From Hydractinia symbiolongicarpus (lineage: Eukaryota; Cnidaria; Hydrozoa; Anthoathecata; Hydractiniidae), in NCBI RefSeq assembly GCF_029227915.1, contig NC_079888.1, positions 20,688,001-20,752,000 on the forward strand: a stretch of DNA of 64,000 nucleotides, written 5' to 3'. Under the pieces are notes generated by a model. That model saw only the letters and a program-made list of their open reading frames with translations, made no database searches and was not told the origin of the DNA. Positions within the stretch are counted from its first letter, which is position 1; each line of letters opens with the position of its first letter. The position numbers were made by a program, and so were the translations under genes. Shown here one piece after another: positions 24,834 to 38,621 of this stretch.

Positions 24834-27600
24834 TTCAAAAACTACATTTCATTGACTTTCTAACGGTGTCAGTCCGTTTGGGTTACAACGGTTGGGTAAC
24901 ATATTCGTACCAACATGTATTTAGCGATATTTAACTGATATTACTAGGTTGCATCGCTTTTAACGGTGAAACGATTGACTGTGGGACTTAATTGAACTAA
25001 CTTTGGACTGGACCTGATAAATGTGATAATTGAGACAATTGGACTCCAAGAAATAACATACTTCTTAATTTGACGTGATTGCCGGAACTCAGCTATTACA
25101 CTGGGTGCTGTGGTAGCGCTTCATTTAAGAGTTTAGATAAATAAGTCATTTTTTACTGTGGGACCAATCCTATCCGTTATCGCGCGCTGAAGAAGTGGCG
25201 ATAATTTCAAAAACTACATTTCATTGACTTTCTAACGGTGTCAGCACATTTGAGTTACAACGGTTGGGTCACATATTCGTACCAACATGTATTTAGCGAT
25301 ATTTTTCTATTATTACTAGGTTGCATCGCTTTTAACTATGAAACAATTGACTGTGGGACTTAATTGAGCTAACTTTGGACTGTCACCTGATAAATGTGAT
25401 AAAAGAGACAATTGGACTCCAAGAAAAAACATTCTTCTTAATTTGACATTATTGCCGAAACTCAGCGATTACACTGGGCTCTGTGGTAGCGTTTCATTTA
25501 AGAATTATGATAAAATAAGTCATTTTTTTATTGTGGGACCAATCCTAGCCATTATCCTGCGCTGAGGAAATAGCGACAGTTTCAAAAACTACATTTCATT
25601 GACTTTCTAACGGTGTCAGTCCGTTTGAGTTTCAACGGTTGTGTCACATATTCGTACCAACATGTATTTAGCGATATTTTTTTGATATTACTAGGTTGCA
25701 TCGCTTTTAACAATGAAACGTTGACTGTGGGACTTAATTGAACAAACTTTGGACTGTGACCTGATAAATGTGATAAATGAGACAATTGGACTCCAAGAAA
25801 TAACATTCTTCTTAATTTGACGTGATTGCCGGAACTCAGCGATTACACTGGGCTCTGTGGTAGCGCTTCATTTAAGAATTAAGAAAAAAAAGTCATTTTT
25901 TTATTGTGGGACCAACCTACCCGTTACCGCGCACTGAAGAAATAGCGACAGTTTCAAAAACTACATTTCATTGACTTTCTAACGGTGTCAGTCCGTTTGG
26001 GTTACAACGGTTGGGTAACATATTCGTACCAACATGTATTTAGCGATATTTAACTGATATTACTAGGTTGCATCGCTTTTAACGGTGAAACGATTGACTG
26101 TGGGACTTAATTGAACTAACTTTGGACTGTGACCTGATAAATGTGATAATTGAGACAATTGGACTCCAAGAAATAACATACTTCTTAATTTGACGTGATT
26201 GCCGGAACTCAGCTATTACACTGGGTGCTGTGGTAGCGCTTCATTTAAGAGTTTAGATAAATAAGTCATTTTTTACTGTGGGACCAATCCTATCCGTTAT
26301 CGCGCGCTGAAGAAGTGGCGATAATTTCAAAAACTACATTTCATTGACTTTCTAACGGTGTCAGCACATTTGAGTTACAACGGTTGGGTCACATATTCGT
26401 ACCAACATGTATTTAGCGATATTTTTCTATTATTACTAGGTTGCATCGCTTTTAACTATGAAACAATTGACTGTGGGACTTAATTGAGCTAACTTTGGAC
26501 TGTCACCTGATAAATGTGATAAAAGAGACAATTGGACTCCAAGAAAAAACATTCTTCTTAATTTGACATTATTGCCGAAACTCAGCGATTACACTGGGCT
26601 CTGTGGTAGCGTTTCATTTAAGAATTATGATAAAATAAGTCATTTTTTTATTGTGGGACCAATCCTAGCCATTATCCTGCGCTGAGGAAATAGCGACAGT
26701 TTCAAAAACTACATTTCATTGACTTTCTAACGGTGTCAGTCCGTTTGAGTTTCAACGGTTGTGTCACATATTCGTACCAACATGTATTTAGCGATATTTT
26801 TTTGATATTACTAGGTTGCATCGCTTTTAACAATGAAACGTTGACTGTGGGACTTAATTGAACAAACTTTGGACTGTGACCTGATAAATGTGATAAATGA
26901 GACAATTGGACTCCAAGAAATAACATTCTTCTTAATTTGACGTGATTGCCGGAACTCAGCGATTACACTGGGCTCTGTGGTAGCGCTTCATTTAAGAATT
27001 AAGAAAAAAAAGTCATTTTTTTATTGTGGGACCAACCTACCCGTTACCGCGCGCTGAAGAAATAGCGACAGTTTCAAAAACTACATTTCATTGACTTTCT
27101 AACGGTGTCAGTCCGTTTGGGTTAAAACGGTTGGGTAACATATTCGTACCAACATGTATTTAGCGATATTTAACTGATATTACTAGGTTGCATCGCTTTT
27201 AACGGTGAAACGATTGACTGTGGGACTTAATTGAACTAACTTTGGACTGTGACCTGATAAATGTGATAACTGAGACAATTGGACTCCAAGAAATAACATA
27301 CTTCTTAATTTGACGTGATTGCCGGAACTCAGCGATTACACTGGGCGCTGTGGTAGCGCTTCATTTAAGAGTTTAGATAAATAAGTCATTTTTTACTGAG
27401 GGACCAATCCTATCCGTTATCGCGCGCTGAAGAAGTGGCGATAATTTCAAAAACTACATTTCATTGACTTTCTAACGGTGTCAGCTCATTTGAGTTACAA
27501 CGGTTGGGTCACATATTCGTACCAACATGTATTTAGCAATATTTTTCTATTATTACTAGGTTGCATCGCTTTTAACTATGAAACAATTGACTGTGGGACT
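24834..27600 (+). repeat. Three-monomer repeat, ~2.5 copies, period ~1120 bp
   Basis: Starts 24834, 25206 and 25581 are followed by 25953, 26326 and 26701, then 27073 and 27446. Each cycle has a TTTAACTGATATT/AACGGTGAAACG monomer with B-type right end, a GTCAGCACATTTGAG/CTATTATTAC monomer with AGAAGTGGCGATAATTTC at its boundary, and a GAGTTTCAACGG/GAACAAAC monomer. Copies one and two are nearly identical. The third decays after 27446, where the middle monomer changes to GAACCAATTTGG. Confidence 0.88.
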
Positions 27601-27990
27601 TAATTGAACCAATTTGGACTGTCACCTGATAAATGTGATAAAGGAGACAATTGAACACCAAGAAATAACATTCTTCTTAATTTGACATGATTGCCGAAAC
27701 TCAGCGATTATACTTGGCTCTGTGGTAGCGCTTCATTTCAGAATTAAGATAAAAAAAGTCATTTTTTTATTGTGGGACCAATCCTAGACATTATCGCGCG
27801 CTGAGGAAATAGCGACAGTTTCAAAAACTACATTTCATAGCCATTCTAAAAGTATCAATCCGTTTGAGTTACAACGGTTGGGTCACATATTCGTACCAAC
27901 ATGTATTTAGCGATATTTTTCTGATATTACTAGGTTGCATCGCTTTTAACTATGAAAAGATTGACTGTGGGACTTAATTGAACTAACTTT
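27600..27990 (+). repeat. Satellite monomer transition with AAAAGTATCAATCC tract
   Basis: The monomer starting at 27820 has CATAGCCATTCT then AAAAGTATCAATCC in its left end, a version of a tract that recurs in several distant monomers, but keeps the ordinary CATGTATTTAG middle. It bridges the three-monomer block before it and the two-monomer block after it. Confidence 0.8.
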
Positions 27991-29460
27991 GGACTGTGAC
28001 CTGATAAATGTGATAAATGAGACAATTGGACTCCAAGAAATAACATTCTTCTTAATTTGACGTGATTGCCGGAACTCAGCGATTATACTGGGCTCTGTGG
28101 TAGCGCTTCATTTAAGAATTAAGATAAAAAAGTCATTTTTTTATTGCGGGACCAATCCTAGCCATTATCTCGCGCTGAAGAAATAGCGATAATTTCAAAA
28201 ACTACATTTCATTGACTTTCTAACGGTGTCAGTCCGTTTGAGTTACAACGGTTGGGTCACATATTCGTACCAACATGTATTTAGCGATATTTTTCTGATA
28301 TTACTAGGTTGCATCGCTTTTAACAATGAAACGATTGACTGTGGGACTTAATTAAGCTAACTTTGGACTGTCACCTGATAATTGTGATAAATGAGACAAT
28401 TGGACTCCAAGAAATAGCATTCTTCTTAATTTGACGTGATTGCCGGAACTCAGCGATTACACTGGGCACTGTGGTAGCGCTTCATTTAAGAATTGTGATA
28501 AAAAAAGTCATTTTTTTATTGTGGGACCAATCCTAGCCGTTATCGCGCGCTAAAGAATTAGCGACAGTTTCAAGAGCTACATTTCATTGACTTTCTAACG
28601 GTGTCAGTCCGTTTGAGTTACAACGGTTGGGTCACATATTCGTACCAACATGTATTTAGCGATATTTTTCTGATATTACTAGGTTGCATAGCTTTTAACA
28701 ATGAAAAGATTGACTGTGGGACTTAATTGAACTAACTTTGGACTGTGACCTGATAAATGTGATAAATGAGTCAATTGGACTCCAATTTGACGTGATTGCC
28801 GGAACTCAGCGATTACACTGGGCTCTGTGGTAGCGCTTCATTTAAGAATTAAGATAAAAAAGTCATTTTTTTATTGCGGGACCAATCCTACCCGTTATCT
28901 CGCGCTGAAGAAATAGCGGCAGTTTCAAAAACTACATTTCGTTGACTTTCTAACGGTGTCAGTCCGTTTTAGTTACAACGGTTGGGTCACATATTCGTAC
29001 CAACATGTATTTAGCGATATTTTTTTGATATTACTAGGTTGCATCGCTTTTAACAATGAAACGATTGACTGTGGGACTTAATTAAGCTAACTTTGGACTG
29101 TCACCTGATAAATGTGGTAAATGAGACAATTGGACTCCAAGAAATAGCATTCTTCTTAATTTGACGTGATTGCCGGAACTCAGCGATTACACTGGGCACT
29201 GTGGTAGCGCTTCATTTAAGAATTGTGATAAAAAAAGTCATTTTTTTATTGAGGGACCAATCCTAGCCGTTATCGCGCGCTAAAGAAATAGCGACAGTTT
29301 CAAAAACTACATTTCATTGACTTTCTAACGGTGTCAGTCCGTTTGAGTTACAACGGTTGGGTCACATATTCGTACCAACATGTATTTAGCGATATTTTTT
29401 GATATTACTAGGTTGCATCGCTTTTAACGGTGAAACGATTGACTGTGGGACTTAATTGAA
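27990..29460 (+). repeat. Two-monomer duplication (~730-748 bp) including an 18-bp-deleted monomer
   Basis: Monomers at 28194 and 28924 share AATTAAGCTAAC and AAGAATTGTGATAAA. The monomer 28569-28923 is only 355 bp: at about 28785 GGACTCCA runs directly into ATTTGACG, removing the usual 18 bp with AACATTCTTC. Boundaries at 28194 and 28924 differ (ATAATTTC versus GGCAGTTTC). Confidence 0.72.
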
Positions 29461-30459
29461 CTAACTTTGGACTGTGACCTGATAAATGTAATAATTGAGA
29501 CAATTGGACTCCAAGAAATAAGCTACTTCTTAATTTGACGTGATTGCCGGAACTCAGCGATTACACTAGGTGCTGTGGTAGCGCTTCTTTTAAGAGTTTA
29601 GATAAATAAGTAATTTTTTACTGTGGGACCAATCCTATCCGTTTTCGCGCGCTGAAGAAATAGCGATAATTTCAAAAACTACATTTCATTGAATTTCTAA
29701 CGGTGTCAGCCCATTTGAGTTACAACGGTTGGGTCACATATTCGTACCAACATGTATTTAGCGATATTTTTCTATTATTACTAGGTTGCATCGCTTTTAA
29801 CTATGAAACGATTGACTGTGGGACTTAATTGAACTAATTTGGATTGTCACCTGATAAATGTGATAAAGGAGACAATTGGACTCCAAGAAATAACATTCTT
29901 CTTAATTTGACATGATTGCCGAAACTCAGCGATTACACTGGGCTGTGTGGTAGCGCTTCATTTAAGAATTAAGATAAAAAAAGTCATTTTTTTATTGTGG
30001 GATCAATCCTAGACGTTATCGCGCGCTGAGGAAATAGCGACAGTTTCAAAAACTACCTTTCATAGACATTCTAAAAGTATCAATCCGTTTGAGTTACAAC
30101 GGTTGAGTCACATATTCGTACCAACATGCATTTGGCGATAATTTTCTGATATTACTAGGTTGCATCGCTATTAATTATGAAACGATTGACTATGGGACTT
30201 AATTTAACTAACTTTGGACTGCCACCTGATAAATGTGATAAAGGAGACAATTGGTCTCCAAGAAAAAACAATCTTGTTAATTTGACATGATTGCCGAAAC
30301 TTAGCGATTACACTGGGCTCTGTGGTAGCGCTTCATTTAAAAATTAAGATACAAAAAGTCATTTTTTTATTGTGGGACCAATCCTAGCCGTTATCGCGCG
30401 CTAAAGAAATAGTGACAGTTTCAAGAACTACATTTCATTGACTTTCTAACTGTGTCAGC
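29299..30459 (+). repeat. Satellite monomers M79-M81
   Basis: Starts at 29299, 29671 and 30045. M79 has AACGGTGAAACG and the B-type right end, M80 has the GTCAGCCCATTTGAG/CTATTATTAC type, and M81 has the AAAAGTATCAATCC tract with CATGCATTTGGCGATAATT. M81 is the first monomer with the GATACAAAAAG right end that dominates the next 19 kb. Confidence 0.85.
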
Positions 30460-33400
30460 CCATTTGAGTTACAACGGTTGGGTCACATATTCGTATCAAC
30501 ATGTATTTAGCGATATTTTTCTATTATTACTAGGTTGCATCGCTTTTAATTATGAAACGATTGACTATGGGACTTAATTTAATTAACTTTGGACTGCCAC
30601 CTGATAAACGTGATAAAGGAGACAATTGGACTCCAAGAAAAAACATTCTTCTTAATTTGACATGATTGCCGAAACTTAGCGATTACACTGGGCTCTGTGG
30701 TAGCGCTTCATTTAAAAATTAAGATACAAAAAGTAATTTTTTTATTGTGGGACTAATCCTAGCCGTTATCGCGCGCTAAAGAAATAGTGACAGTTTCAAG
30801 AACTACATTTCATTGACTTTCTAACGGTGTCAGTCCGTTTGAGTTTCAACGGTTGTGTCACATATTCGTACCAACATGTATTTAGCGATATTTTTTTGAT
30901 ATTACTAGGTTGCATCGCTTTTAACAATGAAACGATTGACTGTGGGACTTGATTGAGCTAACTTTGGACTGTGACCTGATAAATGTGATAAATGAGACAA
31001 TTGGACTTTAAGAAAAAACATTCTTGTTAATTTGACGTGATTTCCGGAACTCAGCGATTAAACTGGGCACTGTGGTAGCGCTTTATTCAAAAATTAAGAT
31101 ACAAAAAGTCGTTTTTTTATTGTGGGACCAATCCTAGCAGTTATCGCGCGCAAAAAAATAGTGACAGTTTCAAGAACTACATTTCATTGACTTTCTAACG
31201 GTGTCAGTCCGTTTGAGTTACAACGGTTGGGTCACATATTCGTACCAACATGTATTTAGCGATATTTTTCTGATATTACTAGGTTGCATCGCTTTTAACT
31301 ATGAAACGATTGACTGTGGGAATTAATTGAGCTAACTTTGGACTGTCACCTGATAAATGTGATAAAAGAGACAATTAGACTCCAAGAAAAAACATTCTTC
31401 TTAATTTCACATGATTGCCGAAACTCAGCGATTACACTGGGCTCTGTGGTAGCGCTTCATTTAAGAATTATGATAAAAAAAGTCATTTTTTTATTGTGGG
31501 ACCAATCCTAGCCATTATTGCGCGCTGAGGAAATAGCGACAGTTTCAAAAACTACATTTCATTGACTTTCTAACGGTGTCAGTCCGTTTGAGTTTCAACG
31601 GTTGTGTCACATATTCGTACCAACATGTATTTAGCGATATTTTTTTGATATTACTAGGTTGCATCGCTTTTAACAATGAAACGATTGACTGTGGGACGTA
31701 ATTGAGCTAACTTTGGACTGTGACCTGATAAATGTGATAAATGAGACAATTGGACTCCAAGAAATAACATTCTTGTTAATTTGACGTGATTTCCGGAACT
31801 CAGCGATTACACTGGGCACTGTGGTAGCGCTTTATTTAAAAATTAAGATACAAAAAGTCATTTTTTATTGTGGGACCAATCCTAGCAGTTATCGCGCGCT
31901 AAATAAATAGCGAAAGTTTCAAGAACTACATTTCATTGACTTTCTAACGATGTCAGTCCGTTTGAGTTACAACGGTTGGGACACATATTCGTACCAACAT
32001 GTATTTAGCGATATTTTTCTGATATTACTAGGTTGCATCGCTTTTAACAATGAAACGATTGACTGTGGGACTTAATTGAGCTAACTTTGGACTGTGACCT
32101 GATAAATGTGACAAATGAGACAATTGGACTCCAAGAAATAACATTCTTGTTAATTTGACGTGATTTCCGGAACTCAGCGATTACACTGGGCACTGTTGTA
32201 GCGCTTTATTTAAAAATTAAGATACAAAAAGTCATTTTTTTATTGTGGGACCAATCCTAGCAGTTATCGCGCGCTAAAGAAATAGCGACAGTTTCAAGAA
32301 CTACATTTCATTGACTTTCTAACGGTGTCAGTCCGTTTGAGTTACAACGGTTGGGTCACATATTCGTACCAACATGTATTTAGCGATATTTTTCTGATAT
32401 TACTAGGTTGCATCGCTTTTAACAATGAAACGATTGACTGTGGGACTTAATTAAGCTAACTTTGGACTGTCACCTGATAAATGTGATAAATAAGACAATT
32501 GGACCCCAAGAAATAGCATTCTTCTTAATTTGACGTGATTGCCGGAACTCAGCGATACCACTGGGCTCTGTGGTAGCGCTTCATTTAAGAATTAAGATAA
32601 AAAAGTCATTTTTTTATTGTGGGACCAATCCTACCCGTTATCGCGCGCTGAAGAAATAGCGACAGTTTCAAAAACTACATTTCATTGACTTTCTAACGGT
32701 GTCAGTCCGTTTGGGTTACAACGGTTGGGTAACATTTTCGTACCAACATGTTTTTAGCCATATTTAACTGATATTACTAGGTTGCATCGCTTTTAACGGT
32801 GAAACGATTGACTGTGGGACTTAATTGAACTAACTTTGGACTTTGACCTGATAAATGTGATAATTGAGACAATTGGACTCCAAGAATAAACATACTTCTT
32901 AATTTGACGTGATTGCCGGAACTCAGCGATTACACTGGGTGCTGTGGTAGCGCTTCATTTAAGAGTTTAGATAAATAAGTCATTTTTTACTGTGGGACCA
33001 ATCCTATCCGTTATCGCGCGCTGAAGAAATAGCGATAATTTCAAAAACTACATTTCATTGACTTTCTAACGGTGTCAGCCCATTTGAGTTACAACGGTTG
33101 GGTCACATATTCGTACCAACATGTATTTAGCGATATTTTTCTATTATTACTAGGTTGCATCGCTTTTAATTATGAAACGATTGACTATGGGACTTAATTT
33201 AACTAACTTTGGACTGCCACCTGATAAACGTGATAAAGGAGACAATTGGACTCCAAGAAAAAACATTCTTCTTAATTTGACATGATTGCCGAAACTTAGC
33301 GATTACACTGGGCTCTGTGGTAGCGCCTCATTTAAAAATTAAGATACAAAAAGTCATTTTTTTATTGTGGGACCAATCCTAGCCGTTATCGCGCGCTAAA

Positions 33401-34540
33401 GAAATAGTGACAGTTTCAAGAACTACATTTCATTGACTTTCTAACGGTGTCAGTCCGTTTGAGTTTCAACGGTTGTGTCACATATTCGTACCAACATGTA
33501 TTTAGCGATATTTTTTTGATATTACTAGGTTGCATCGCTTTTAACAATGAAACGATTGACTGTGGGACTTGATTGAGCTAACTTTGGACTGTGACCTGAT
33601 AAATGTGATAAATGAGACAATTGGACTCCAAGAAAAAACATTCTTGTTAATTTGACATGATTTCCGGAACTCAGCGATTACACTGGGCACTGTGGTAGCG
33701 CTTTATTCAAAAATTAAGATACAAAAAGTCGTTTTTTTATTGTGGGACCAATCCTAGCAGTTATCGAGCGCTAAAAAATAGTGACAGTTTCAAGAACTAC
33801 ATTTCATTGACTTTCTAACGGTGTCAGTCCGTTTGAGTTACAACGGTTGGGTCACATATTCGTACCAACATGTATTTAGCGATATTGTTCTGATATTACT
33901 AGGTTGCATCGCTTTTAACTATGAAACTATTGACTGTGGGAATTAATTGAGCTAACTTTGGACTGTCACCTGATAAATGTGATAAAAGAGACAATTGGAC
34001 TCCAAGAAAAAACATTCTTCTTAATTTCACATGATTGCCGAAACTCAGCGATTACACTGGGCTCTGTGGTAGCGCTTCATTTAAGAATTATGATAAAAAA
34101 AGTCATTTTTTTATTGTGGGACCAATCCTAGCCATTATCGCGCGCTGAGGAAATAGCGACAGTTTCAAAAACTACATTTCATTGACTTTCTAACGGTGTC
34201 AGTCCGTTTGAGTTTCAACGGTTGTGTCACATATTCGTACCAACATGTATTTAGCGATATTTTTTTGATATTACTAGGTTGCATCGCTTTTAACAATGAA
34301 ACGATTGACTGTGGGACTTAATTGAGCTAACTTTGGACTGTGACCTGATAAATCTGATAAATGAGACAATTGGACTCCAAGAAATAACATTCTTGTTAAT
34401 TTGACGTGATTTCCGGAACTCAGCGATTACACTGGGCACTGTGGTAGCGCTTTATTTAAAAATTAAGATACAAAAAGTCATTTTTTATTGTGGGAATAAT
34501 CCTAGCAGTTATCGCGCGCTAAAGAAATAGCGACAGTTTC
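30460..34540 (+). repeat. Four-monomer segment repeated at 2620 bp (30460-31920 and 33080-34540)
   Basis: Starts 30420, 30795, 31169 and 31544 pair with 33040, 33415, 33789 and 34164. Shared markers are GACTTGATTGAGC, ATTCAAAAATTAAGATACAAAAAG, GGGAATTAATTGAG and AATTTCACATG. The three monomers in between (31918, 32293, 32667) complete a seven-monomer period; the last of them has the ACATGTTTTTAGC middle. Confidence 0.82.
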
Positions 34541-35270
34541 AAGAACTACATTTCATCGACTTTCTAACGGTGTCAGTCCGTTTGAGTTACAACGGTTGGG
34601 TCTCATATTCGTACCAACATGTATTTAGCGATATTTTTTTGATATTACTAGGTTGCATCACTTTTAACAATGAAACGTTGACTGTGGAACTAAATTGAAC
34701 TAACTTTGGACTGTGACCTGATAAATGTGATAAATGAGACAATTGGACTCCAAGAAGTAACATTCTTCTTAATTTGACGTGATTGCCGGAACACAGCGAT
34801 ACCACTGGGCTCTGTGGTAGCGCTTCATTTAAGAATTAAGATAAAAAAGTCATTTTTTTATTGTGGGACCAATCCTACCCGTTATCGCGCGCTGAAGAAA
34901 TAGCGACAGTTTCAAAAACTACATTTCATTGAATTTCTAACGGTGTCAGTCCGTATGGGTTACAACGGTTGGGTCACATATTCGTACCAACATGTTTTTA
35001 GCGATATTTAACTGATATTACTAGGTTGCATCGCTTTTAACTATGAAACGATTGACTGTGGGACTTAATTGAACTAATTTGGATTGTCACCTGATAAATG
35101 TGATAAAGGAGACAATTGGACTCCAAGAAAAAACATTCTTGTTAATTTGACATGATTGCCGAAACTTAGCGATTACACTGGGCTCTGTGGTAGCGCTTCA
35201 TTTAAAAATTAAGATACAAAAAGTCATTTTTTTATTGTGGGACCAATCCTAGCCGTTATCGCGCGCTGAG
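34538..35270 (+). repeat. Satellite monomers M93-M94 leading into the first A-rich junction
   Basis: M93 (34538) has GTTGACTGTGGAAC, CAAGAAGTAACATTC and GATACCACTGG and matches monomers at 40493 and 45989. M94 (34911) has the ACATGTTTTTAGC, TTTAACTGATATT middle and runs to the A-rich filler through GCGCGCTGAGGAAAT. Confidence 0.82.
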
Positions 35271-35275
35271 GAAAT

Positions 35276-35300
35276 AAAAAAAAAATAAAAGGAAATAAAA
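35276..35300 (+). repeat. A-rich filler replacing a monomer boundary (copy 1)
   Basis: After GAGGAAAT the usual 62 bp up to AACGGTTGAG are absent, and 25 bp of A-rich sequence (A-run, T, AAAA, then GGAAATAAAA) stand in their place. The following monomer has the private mark CATGGATTTGGCG. The net change is -37 bp, visible as a 712-bp spacing (34911 to 35623) over two monomers. The filler echoes the adjacent GGAAATA, suggesting a templated repair joint. Confidence 0.9.
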
Positions 35301-36160
35301 AACGGTTGAGTCACATATTCGTACCAACATGGATTTGGCGATATTTTTCTGATATTACTAGGTTGCATCGCTTTTAATTATGAAACGATTGACTATGGGA
35401 CTTAATTTAACTAACTTTGGACTGCCACCTGATAAACGTGATAAAGGAGACAATTGGACTCCAAGAAAAAACATTCTTGTTAATTTGACATGATTGCCGA
35501 AACTTAGCGATTACACTGGGCTCTGTGGTAGCGCTTCATTTAAAAATTAAGATACAAAAAGTCATTTTTTTATTGTGGGACCAATCCTAGCCGTTATCGC
35601 GCGCTAAAGATATAGTGAGCGTTTCAAGAACTACATTTCATTGACTTTCTAACGGTGTCAGTCCGTTTGAGTTTCAACGGTTGTGTCACATATTCGTACC
35701 AACATGTATTTAGCGATATTTTTCTGATATTACTAGGTTGCATCGCTTTTAACAATGAAACGATTGACTGTGGGACTTAATTGAGCTAACTTTGGACTGT
35801 GACCTGATAAATGTGATAAATGAGACAATTGGACTTCAAGAAAAAACATTCTTGTTAATTTGACGTGATTTCCGGAACTCAGCGATTACACTGGGCACTG
35901 TGGTAGCGCTTTATTTAAAAATTAAGATACAAAAAGTCATTTTTTTATTGTGGGACCAATCCTAGCAGTTATCGCGCGCTAAAGAAATAGCGACAGTTTC
36001 AAGAACTACATTTCATTGACTTTCTAACGGTGTCAGTCCGTTTGAGTTACAACGGTTGGGTCACATATTCGTACCAACATGTATTTAGCGATATTTTTCT
36101 GATATTACTAGGTTGCATCGCTTTTAACAATGAAAAGATTGACTGTGGGACTTAATTGAA
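35301..36160 (+). repeat. Satellite monomers M95-M97
   Basis: The truncated monomer after the A-rich joint continues as normal satellite to 35622, with AATTATGAAACG and CTGCCACCTGATAAACGTG. M96 (35623) and M97 (35998) follow, with GATACAAAAAG right ends and TTCAAGAAC boundaries. Nothing else is present. Confidence 0.85.
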
Positions 36161-37620
36161 CTAACTTTGGACTGTGACCTGATAAATGTGATAAATGATA
36201 CAATTGGACTCCAAAAAAATAACATTCTTCTTAATTTGACGTGATTGCCGGAACTCAGCGATTACACTGGGCTGTGTGGTAGCGCTTCATTTAAGAATTA
36301 AGATAAAAAAAGTCATTTTTTTATTGTGGGATCAATCCTAGACGTTATCGCGCGCTGAGGAAATAGCGACAGTCTCAAAAACTACCTTTCATAGACATTC
36401 TAAAAGTATCAATCCGTTTGAGTTACAACGGTTGAGTCACATATTCGTACCAACATGCATTTGGCGATAATTTTCTGATATTACTAGGTTGCATCGCTAT
36501 TAATTATGAAACGATTGACTATGGGACTTAATTTAACTAACTTTGGACTGCCACCTGATAAATGTGATAAAGGAGACAATTGGTCTCCAAGAAAAAACAA
36601 TCTTGTTAATTTGACATGATTGCCGAAACTTAGCGATTACACTGGGCTCTGTGGTAGCGCTTCATTTAAAAATTAAGATACAAAAAGTCATTTTTTTATT
36701 GTGGGACCAAACCTAGCCGTTATCGCGCGCTAAAGAAATAGTGACAGTTTCAAGAACTACATTTCATTGACTTTCTAACTGTGTCAGTCCGTTTGAGTTA
36801 CAACGGTTGGGTCACATATTCGTACCAACATGTATTTAGCGATATTTTTCTGATATTACTAGGTTGCATCGCTTTTAACAATGAAAAGATTGACTGTGGG
36901 ACTTAATTGAACTAACTTTGGACTGTCACCTGATAAATGTGATAAATGATGCAATTGGACTCCAAGAAATAACATTCTTCTTAATTTGACGTGATTGCCG
37001 GAACTCAGCGATTACACTGGGCTGTGTGGTAGCGCTTCATTTAAGAATTAAGATAAAAAAAAGTCATTTTTTTATTGTGGGATCAATCCTAGACGTTATC
37101 GCGCGCTGAGGAAATAGCGACAGTTTCAAAAACTACCTTTCATAGACATTCTAAAAGTATCAATCCGTTTGAGTTACAACGGTTGAGTCACATATTCGTA
37201 CCAACATGCATTTGGCGATAATTTTCTGATATTACTAGGTTGCATCGCTATTAATTATGAAACGATTGACTATGGGACTTAATTTAACTAACTTTGGACT
37301 GCCACCTGATAAATGTGATAAAGGAGACAATTGGTCTCCAAGAAAAAACAATCTGGTTAATTTGACATGATTGCCGAAACTTAGCGATTACACTGGGCTC
37401 TGTGGTAGCGCTTCATTTAAAAATTAAGATACAAAAAGTCATTTTTTTATTGTGGGACCAATCCTAGCCGTTATCGCGCGCTAAAGAAATAGTGACAGTT
37501 TCAAGAACTACATTTCATTGACTTTCTAACTGTGTCAGTCCGTTTGAGTTAAAACGGTTGGGTCACATATTCGTACCAACATGTATTTAGCGATATTTTT
37601 CTGATATTACTAGGTTGCAT
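36160..37620 (+). repeat. Two-monomer tandem duplication, period 751 bp
   Basis: Starts 36374 and 36749 pair with 37125 and 37500. Both copies have AAAAGTATCAATCC, CATGCATTTGGCGATAATT, GCTATTAATTATG, TTGGTCTCCAAG and CAATCT(T/G)GTTAA. The same two-monomer combination occurs at 30045-30450, so this is an amplified copy of that sequence. Confidence 0.85.
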
Positions 37621-38621
37621 CGCTTTTAACTATGAAACGATTGACTGTGGGAATTAATTGAGCTAACTTTGGACTGTCACCTGATAAATGTGATAAAAGA
37701 GACAATTGGACTCCAAGAAAAAACATTCTTCTTAATTTCACATGATTGCCGAAACTCAGCGATTACACTGGTCTCTGTGGTAGCGCTTCATTTAAGAATT
37801 ATGATAAAAAAAGTCATTTTTTTATTGTGGGACCAATCCTAGCCATTATCGCGCGCTGAGGAAATAGCGACAGTTTCAAAAACTACATTTCATTGACTTT
37901 CTAACGGTGTCAGTCCGTTTGAGTTTCAACGGTTGTGTCACATATTCGTACCAACATGTATTTAGCGATATTTTTTTGATATTACTAGGTTGCATCGCTT
38001 TTAACAATGAAACGATTGACTGTGGGACTTAATTGAGCTAACTTTGGACTGTGACCTGATAAATGTGACAAATGAGACAATTGGACTCCAAGAAATAACA
38101 TTCTTGTTAATTTGACGTGATTGCCGGAACTCAGCGATTACACTGGGCACTGTGGTAGCGCTTCATTTAAGAATTATGATAAAAAAGTCATTTTTTTATT
38201 GTGGGACCAATCCTACCCGTTATCGCGCGCTGAAGAAATAGCGACAGTTTCAAAAACTACATTTCATTGACTTTCTAACGGTGTCAGTCCGTTTGGGTTA
38301 CAACGGTTGGGTAACATTTTCGTACCAACATGTTTTTAGCCATATTTAACTGATATTACTAGGTTGCATCGCTTTTAACGGTGAAACGATTGACTGTGGG
38401 ACTTAATTGAACTAACTTTGGACTGTGACCTGATAAATGTGATAATTGAGACAATTGGACTCCAAGAAATAACATACTTCTTAATTTGACGTGATTGCCG
38501 GAACTCAGCGATTACACTGGGTGCTGTGGTAGCGCTTCATTTAAGAGTTTAGATAAATAAGTCATTTTTTACTGTGGGACCAATCCTATCCGTTATCGCG
38601 CGCTGAAGAAATAGCGATAAT
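37620..38621 (+). repeat. Satellite monomers M101-M103
   Basis: Starts at 37500, 37875 and 38249. M102 has GAGTTTCAACGG/TTGTGTCAC, as at 34164 and 39745. M103 has ACATGTTTTTAGCC and TTTAACTGATATT with AACGGTGAAACG, as at 32667. The series resembles 33.8-34.2 kb joined to 32.7 kb, a further rearranged copy. Confidence 0.8.

Noticed and set aside
35276-35300. Retrotransposon poly(A) tail or poly(A) signal
   Set aside because: The filler is A-rich, but no element body precedes it, no target-site duplication is clear, and a 62-bp satellite deletion coincides. A repair scar explains it as well or better; kept as a finding, not called a mobile element.
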